Assembly: GCF_024519315.1 (NCBI RefSeq)
Contig: NZ_JANIIC010000083.1
Location: forward strand, 1 to 36,690
Source: Streptomyces malaysiensis subsp. samsunensis
Lineage (GTDB): Bacteria; Actinomycetota; Actinomycetes; Streptomycetales; Streptomycetaceae
Direction of reading: 5' to 3'
DNA: 36,690 nt
Below are positions 33,774 through 36,690 of this stretch, piece after piece (the stretch's first letter is position 1; each line of letters opens with the position of its first letter). The notes below the pieces were generated by a model that ran no database searches, was not told where the DNA came from, and worked only from the letters and a program-made list of their open reading frames with translations. The position numbers were made by a program, and so were the translations under genes.

Positions 33774-36050
33774 GTGAGCGGGCGCGTGAGAGGGCGCGTG
33801 GGCGTGGGCGCGCGGAAGCGGGCGATCTCCGTGCGGACGGGTGCGGTCTCCGTGCGGAGGCGGGCGACCTCCGTCCGGAAGGGTGCGATCTCCGCGCGGA
33901 GGGATGCGATCTCCGTGCGGAAGCGGGCGATCTCCGTGCGGACGGCGGTCGTGGTACCGATGGCCGTCACGCTCTGGCTGGGTCTGTGGGGGCTGGACCG
34001 GGGCACGATGTGGCGCGACGAGTCGGCGACGTACCAGATGGCCCGGCGGACCCTCCCTCAGATCCGCGACGCGCTCGGCACGGTGGACGCCGTCCACGGG
34101 CTCTACTACGTCCTGATGCACCCGCTGCTGGCGCTGCACTCCTCCGAGGTGACCCTCCGTCTGCCGTCCGTACTGGCCGCCGTGGCCACCACCGCCCTGG
34201 TCGCCGCCCTGGGCTGCCGCCTGGCCCGGCCCCGGGTGGGCCTGTGGGCCGGACTGCTCTACGCGGCCACACCCGTGGTCACCCACTACGCCCAGGAGGG
34301 CCGCTCCTACGCGCTGGTCGCGGCGGGCGCGGCCTGGGCGACGTATCTGCTGGTGCCCGCGGCCGGGGTTGGCCCGCGGGCGGGCCGGGCTGACGGGTCC
34401 GTGCCGGGTTCGGCCTCTTTGACGAGCGGGTTTGCTGTGGAGGCCGACTGGGCGGACCGGCCTGCGCCGGGTCCGGCGTCGGTCGCGGGCCTGGCCGGGC
34501 GGGACGCGGGCCCGGGGCCGGGCACACGGGTCCGTTCGGCCGTATCGGTCCGCGGCGGTGTGCCCCGCCTGGCGCGGGCCGCCTCGGCGTCAGGTTCGAG
34601 GGGCCGCGTGACGGGGTGGCGGTGGGCGGCGTACGGGGGCGTGGTGGCCGTGACCGCGCTGCTGCACGTCTTCGCGGCACTCATGCTCGCCGCGCACGCC
34701 CTGACGCTGCTGATCTCACGCGCCCGGCGCCCGGTGTGGCAGGGCTGGGGGATCGCGGCGGCCGGGGCGGTGGCGGCGGTGGTGCCGCTGGTGGTGGTGG
34801 CCCGGCGGCAGAGCGCGCAGCTCGCCTGGATGCGGCGCCCGACGCCGGGTCGGCTGTGGGCGGTGGTCGAGGAGTTCGCGGGCCCCAGCGCGCTCGTCCT
34901 CGCCGTCAACCTCCTGCTGATCACGCTCGCCCTGGCCCGCCCCCGGTGGCGGTCGCTGACCGCGGTGGCCCTGCCCCTGATCTGCGTTCCACCCGTCCTC
35001 CTCTTCGCGCTCGCCCTCCACCGCCCCTGCTTCCACGAGCGCTATCTCCTCTTCACCCTCCCGGGCATCCCCCTGCTGGCCGCAGCGGGGGTGGACCGGC
35101 TGGTCGCGGCGGTGGGGAGCCGGTTGGCGGTGGGGGTTGCGGGGCGCCAGGTCCGCGCGGTGGTACGTCGACGGGTTCGGGCGGCGGCGCGTCGGCTGGT
35201 CGGGGCGGTGGTGGGCCGGATGGCGGTGGCGGTTGCGGGGCGCCAGGTCCGGACGGTGGTGGGTCGGCAAATCCGCGCGCTGGCGGTGGGGGTGGCGGGT
35301 CGACGGGTCCAGACGGTGGCCGCTCGGCTGCTCCCGGCGAAGGTGGGACGGCCCCGGGCGGCGTCGCGGCGTCGGGTCGCGTTGGGCATTGACGGGCTGG
35401 CCAGAGCCGTGGCCGCTCGACTGCCCGCCGTGGGGGTGGGCGCGCTGCCTGGGGCAGCGGCGGCGCCGTTGGCCCGGGCGGCGACGCGGCGTCGGGCGGC
35501 AGCGAGGGTGGACCGGTTCGCCGGTGTGGACAGGCTCGCCGGTGTGGTGGCCGATCGGCGCCGTGCCGTGGTGGGCAGGCGCCGGGCCGTGGTCGCCGTG
35601 GCGGCCGGGGTCCTCGCGGTCGGCTGCGCCTTCGTCTGGCAGTTTCCGCTGCACCAGTTGGAGCGGCAGCCGTTGAGCCGTCAGGACGATCTGGCGGCGT
35701 TGGCCGCCGCGGTGGGCCGACTCACCCGGCCGGGCGAACCGGTGCTGTACGACCCGCCCAAGGAACGGCGGATCGCGATCGCCTATCCGCGCCCCCTCGC
35801 CGGGCCGCGCGATATCGCGCTGGGCACCCCCGGCCCCGCCTCCGGCACGCTCTACGGGGTCGACGTCGGCCCCGCCGAACTGCTGCGGCGGCTGGGCGGG
35901 GCGCGGTCGGCATGGCTGATCGCGGCCGATGAGCCGAGGGTGCGCCCGGTGAAGGAGGCCGTGCTGACCGGGCGCTTCCGACTGGCGTACTCGTTGTGCC
36001 TGCCCGGCATCCGGCTGGAGCACTATGTGCGGGCGGGGCCCGCGGGTTGA
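33774..36050 (+). CDS. GT-C (GT39/ArnT-like) membrane glycosyltransferase with repeat insertions
   Basis: About 758 residues if started at GTG 33774; TTG 33750, other GTGs or ATG 33960 are alternatives. TM1 (VAVTLWLGLWGL-like) is followed by GTMWRDESATYQMARRTL, whose D-E pair is the metal or substrate site of GT-C enzymes that use polyprenyl-phosphate sugars. LYYVLMHPLL, LRLPSVLAAVATTALVAALG, YAQEGRSYALV and further TM segments follow, then CFHERYLLFTLPG and a soluble C-terminal domain. Oddities: an N-terminal array of six 7-residue repeats (AISVRKR type), a Gly/Pro/Ala-rich loop (about 195-280), and a roughly 165-residue Arg/Val/Ala-rich insertion just after the ERYLLFTLPG segment. The last part of the gene is duplicated downstream. 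It probably transfers a sugar outside the membrane. Confidence 0.8.
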   Translation: MSGRVRGRVGVGARKRAISVRTGAVSVRRRATSVRKGAISARRDAISVRKRAISVRTAVVVPMAVTLWLGLWGLDRGTMWRDESATYQMARRTLPQIRDALGTVDAVHGLYYVLMHPLLALHSSEVTLRLPSVLAAVATTALVAALGCRLARPRVGLWAGLLYAATPVVTHYAQEGRSYALVAAGAAWATYLLVPAAGVGPRAGRADGSVPGSASLTSGFAVEADWADRPAPGPASVAGLAGRDAGPGPGTRVRSAVSVRGGVPRLARAASASGSRGRVTGWRWAAYGGVVAVTALLHVFAALMLAAHALTLLISRARRPVWQGWGIAAAGAVAAVVPLVVVARRQSAQLAWMRRPTPGRLWAVVEEFAGPSALVLAVNLLLITLALARPRWRSLTAVALPLICVPPVLLFALALHRPCFHERYLLFTLPGIPLLAAAGVDRLVAAVGSRLAVGVAGRQVRAVVRRRVRAAARRLVGAVVGRMAVAVAGRQVRTVVGRQIRALAVGVAGRRVQTVAARLLPAKVGRPRAASRRRVALGIDGLARAVAARLPAVGVGALPGAAAAPLARAATRRRAAARVDRFAGVDRLAGVVADRRRAVVGRRRAVVAVAAGVLAVGCAFVWQFPLHQLERQPLSRQDDLAALAAAVGRLTRPGEPVLYDPPKERRIAIAYPRPLAGPRDIALGTPGPASGTLYGVDVGPAELLRRLGGARSAWLIAADEPRVRPVKEAVLTGRFRLAYSLCLPGIRLEHYVRAGPAG
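33822..33947. repeat. 21-bp tandem repeat, 6 copies
   Basis: Six 21-bp units (starting 33822, 33843, 33864, 33885, 33906, 33927), consensus GCGATCTCCGTGCGGAAGCG plus one base. In the GT-C frame they encode AISVRTG, AVSVRRR, ATSVRKG, AISARRD, AISVRKR and AISVRTA. They may lie before the true start codon, because TM1 begins just after them. Confidence 0.9.
35091..35586 (+). repeat. Basic low-complexity insertion in the GT-C gene
   Basis: Roughly 165 codons rich in Arg, Val, Ala and Gly. The DNA has diverged direct repeats: a block around GGCGGTTGCGGGGCGCCAGG occurs near 35126-35154 and again near 35224-35252, with a third weaker copy near 35283. The reading frame stays open throughout. Confidence 0.7.
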
Positions 36051-36254
36051 ACCGATGCTCCTGGGGATGTGTCGCTGACCGGGGCCCTGGGAACTGCTGA
36101 CCGAAGCCGTGCTGACCGGGCGCTTTCGGCTGGCGTACTCGTTGTGCTTGCCCGGTGCCCGGCTGAAGCGCTAGGTGCGGGCGGGGCCCGCGGGCTGATT
36201 CGATGCTCCCGGGGATGTGTCGCTGACCGGCCCCGAGGGCGGGAACTGCTGGCA
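35955..36254 (+). repeat. 148-bp tandem duplication of the GT-C gene 3' end
   Basis: 35955-36102 contains the last 32 codons of the GT-C gene and 52 bp beyond it. A second copy at 36103-36254 matches at about 114 of the first 128 positions, then drifts with an indel. The second copy is out of frame with the gene and carries a stop within the duplicated coding part, so it is a non-coding remnant. Confidence 0.88.
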
Positions 36255-36690
36255 GAGGATCCCGGTGGTCGCCTGAGTGGCGGGCCGCTCGGCGATCGCC
36301 GAGCGAGCGAGCCGCTGCTGCGGGCTCCGCTGGTTATCCGGGTGGCGAGCCGCTGCTGGTTATCTGCGCCGGCCGCTCCCGAGGGCCGCTGCGGCCCCCG
36401 CAGTGAGCTGCCTCCCGTAGGCCCGGTGGTCACCCGCGTGGTGAACCGCTTCCGAGGGGCTGCGGCGGACAGCGCGGACATGGCGAGTGGCTGCCGCCGC
36501 ACCGCCCGCGCAGCGGGCGTCTCCGGGCACGGCACGGAGGTGGGCGAGGGAGACCCTCAGTGGTCGCCCGCGCGGCGGGCCGTTCCGGGGTTCGGGGCGG
36601 AGCCCCGGCGGGGGGGGGGGGGCGGAGCCCCCACTTTCGGGAAGGGGCGGGGTGGGGGAAAGCACCCCCCGCCCCCCGCCCGCGCGCCAG
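36051..36690. other. Gene-poor right end, 640 bp
   Basis: It holds the decayed duplication (to about 36254), a short direct repeat of CGAGCCGCTGCTG (near 36308 and 36345), then GC-rich sequence ending in strong hairpins: GGGGCGGAGCCCC near 36595, a run of 13 G at 36610-36622, and a G-rich/C-rich stem over about 36643-36683. No frame has a ribosome binding site or recognisable product. Confidence 0.6.

Noticed and set aside
34616..35392. Gly-rich plus-strand frame resembling a PGRS-type protein
   Set aside because: It is the alternate frame of the repeat insertion in the GT-C gene and has no start signal.

Overview
The window is high-GC actinobacterial DNA, and nearly every gene points to Streptomyces. 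It carries the conserved block mtnA - mtrA - mtrB - lpqB - comF-like - hpf - orphan response regulator - AlkX-like glycosylase - GNAT - secA - Rv3235-like - DUF6912-like - HAD phosphatase, then a DJ-1/PfpI protein and a giant L_180-type NAD-glutamate dehydrogenase. Start codons include ATG and GTG, and the genes are closely packed and strongly G/C-biased at third codon positions. No IS element, prophage, tRNA, rRNA or CRISPR array was seen.

Layout. 1-285 holds two adjacent hairpins and no convincing gene. 286-1548 (minus) is a multi-pass membrane protein divergent from mtnA. 1698-7434 is a tightly coupled run: mtnA (methionine salvage) overlaps mtrA by 4 bp, mtrB starts 1 bp after mtrA, and lpqB starts inside the end of mtrB. 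After a 33-bp tandem repeat and two perfect DnaA boxes come a ComF-like phosphoribosyltransferase (7676-8440), the ribosome hibernation factor (8780-9469, with a long structured leader) and a NarL-type response regulator (9692-10441). Two minus-strand genes follow (AlkX-like glycosylase, GNAT), then secA (12998-15850). 15851-16339 is a repeat-rich intergenic stretch. The Rv3235-like gene (minus) diverges from a DUF6912-like gene and a HAD hydrolase; the DJ-1 gene (minus) diverges from the NAD-GDH (19766-24766).

The right third (24941-36050) is an accessory cell-surface glycopolymer neighbourhood. It holds a fusion of a GT2 glycosyltransferase with a TagF-like polyol-phosphate polymerase; two TarS-like GT2 paralogues facing each other, one with substitutions in its active-site motifs; a membrane-anchored TagF-like protein with an unusual insertion; and a GT-C (GT39-like) membrane glycosyltransferase swollen by basic repeats. 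A reasonable reading is a wall teichoic-acid-like polymer built by the TagF-type enzymes and decorated by the GT2 enzymes. The last 640 bases hold a decayed 148-bp duplication of the GT-C gene's 3' end and G-rich hairpins.

How the genes fit together: MtrAB-LpqB senses the envelope and controls development; SecA drives export; HPF and the orphan regulator fit stationary-phase physiology; the right-hand block modifies the wall. All calls come from reading the sequence and remembered family features; no database search was run.
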